The translations under genes were made by a program, and so were the position numbers. DNA of 6,603 nucleotides from assembly GCA_003021325.1 (NCBI GenBank), contig PXQM01000110.1, positions 1 to 6,603 on the forward strand. Direction: 5' to 3'. Source of the DNA: Halobacteriales archaeon QH_10_70_21. GTDB lineage: Archaea > Halobacteriota > Halobacteria > Halobacteriales > Haloarculaceae. Each line of letters starts with the position of its first letter. Within the stretch, counting starts at the first letter, position 1. A model generated the notes under the pieces. It made no database searches, was not told the DNA's origin, and saw only the letters and a program-made list of their open reading frames with translations. Shown here one piece after another: positions 6,006-6,603 of this stretch.

Positions 6006-6188
6006 TGTCGAGACGTGGCGGCCGAGGTGCCTACCGCTTTCGGTACGACCATCGACCCGCCTGATTCGGCCGGCCGACCGGGAACTCCTCGCCCTGCCTC
6101 CGGTCGGTGCCCCGTGACCGTGGCTTCGCCGCTTGCGGCCCTCGAACCCACCGGTATACTTTAGCCGTCTCCGGCCGCCGTGTGTGCC
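6006..6188. promoter_or_regulatory. Divergent control region between EamA and trpB
   Basis: This 183-base gap separates the two divergent starts. It holds the self-complementary CGGCCGGCCG (6067-6076) and a perfect 8-bp inverted repeat, CCGACCGG (6074-6081) and CCGGTCGG (6100-6107), with 18 bases between the arms. The repeat spacing (26 bases centre to centre) would suit a dimeric regulator on one face of the helix, but no such regulator is identified. The TATA at 6155 contains the palindrome GTATAC. It could in principle be read both ways, although it is about 150 bases from the permease start. Confidence 0.35.
6153..6163 (+). promoter_or_regulatory. TATA box for near-leaderless trpB mRNA
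   Basis: GGTATACTTTA at 6153-6163 is the AT-rich island of the divergent gap. Its centre is about 30 bases upstream of the ATG at 6189, so transcription should begin within a few bases of the start codon. It indicates that trpB is the first gene of its transcript. Confidence 0.55.

Positions 6189-6603
<415 letters not shown>

Overview
The window looks like chromosomal DNA from an extremely halophilic archaeon (class Halobacteria). It is GC-rich with strong G/C preference at third codon positions. The predicted proteins are acidic, and the gene families are typical haloarchaeal ones: a small winged-helix regulator, a 7TM-PAS histidine kinase, a PAS-PAS-GAF kinase, and a TrpB of the haloarchaeal 'HGGAHKLNN' type. 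Candidate promoters are archaeal TATA elements, two of them placed for leaderless transcripts. I cannot name the genus.

Layout. Positions 1-329 hold no supported gene, but contain a small hairpin, a strong TATA box and a structured leader. A winged-helix regulator follows (330-773, +). After an AT-poor gap with a leaderless-type promoter comes a 549-residue membrane histidine kinase (992-2641, +). A 42-codon reading frame overlaps its stop by GTGA and resembles the last part of a response-regulator receiver domain. A second TATA box (about 2867-2876) precedes a broken sensor kinase (2977-4767, +). This kinase has a 1-base frameshift in its second PAS domain and has lost the whole phosphoacceptor (H-box) region at about 4203-4215. 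A 69-residue orphan protein (4764-4973, +) follows, again overlapping by GTGA. A convergent gap with hairpins separates it from a 303-residue EamA/DMT permease (5094-6005, -). Divergent from the permease, the window ends in the 5' part of trpB (6189 to the edge, +), which has its own near-leaderless promoter.

Functional picture. The left two thirds is a signalling cluster: a DNA-binding regulator, one apparently intact sensor kinase, a receiver remnant and a dead or dying second kinase. No complete response regulator is present, so the intact kinase must signal to a partner elsewhere. The right third is unrelated metabolism and transport: tryptophan synthase beta and a drug/metabolite-type permease sharing a divergent control region. 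I see no convincing new defence or mobile system. The most informative observations are the microhomology-type deletion that removed the H-box, the tandem N-box repeat around a palindrome in the ATPase domain, and the receiver relic behind the intact kinase.
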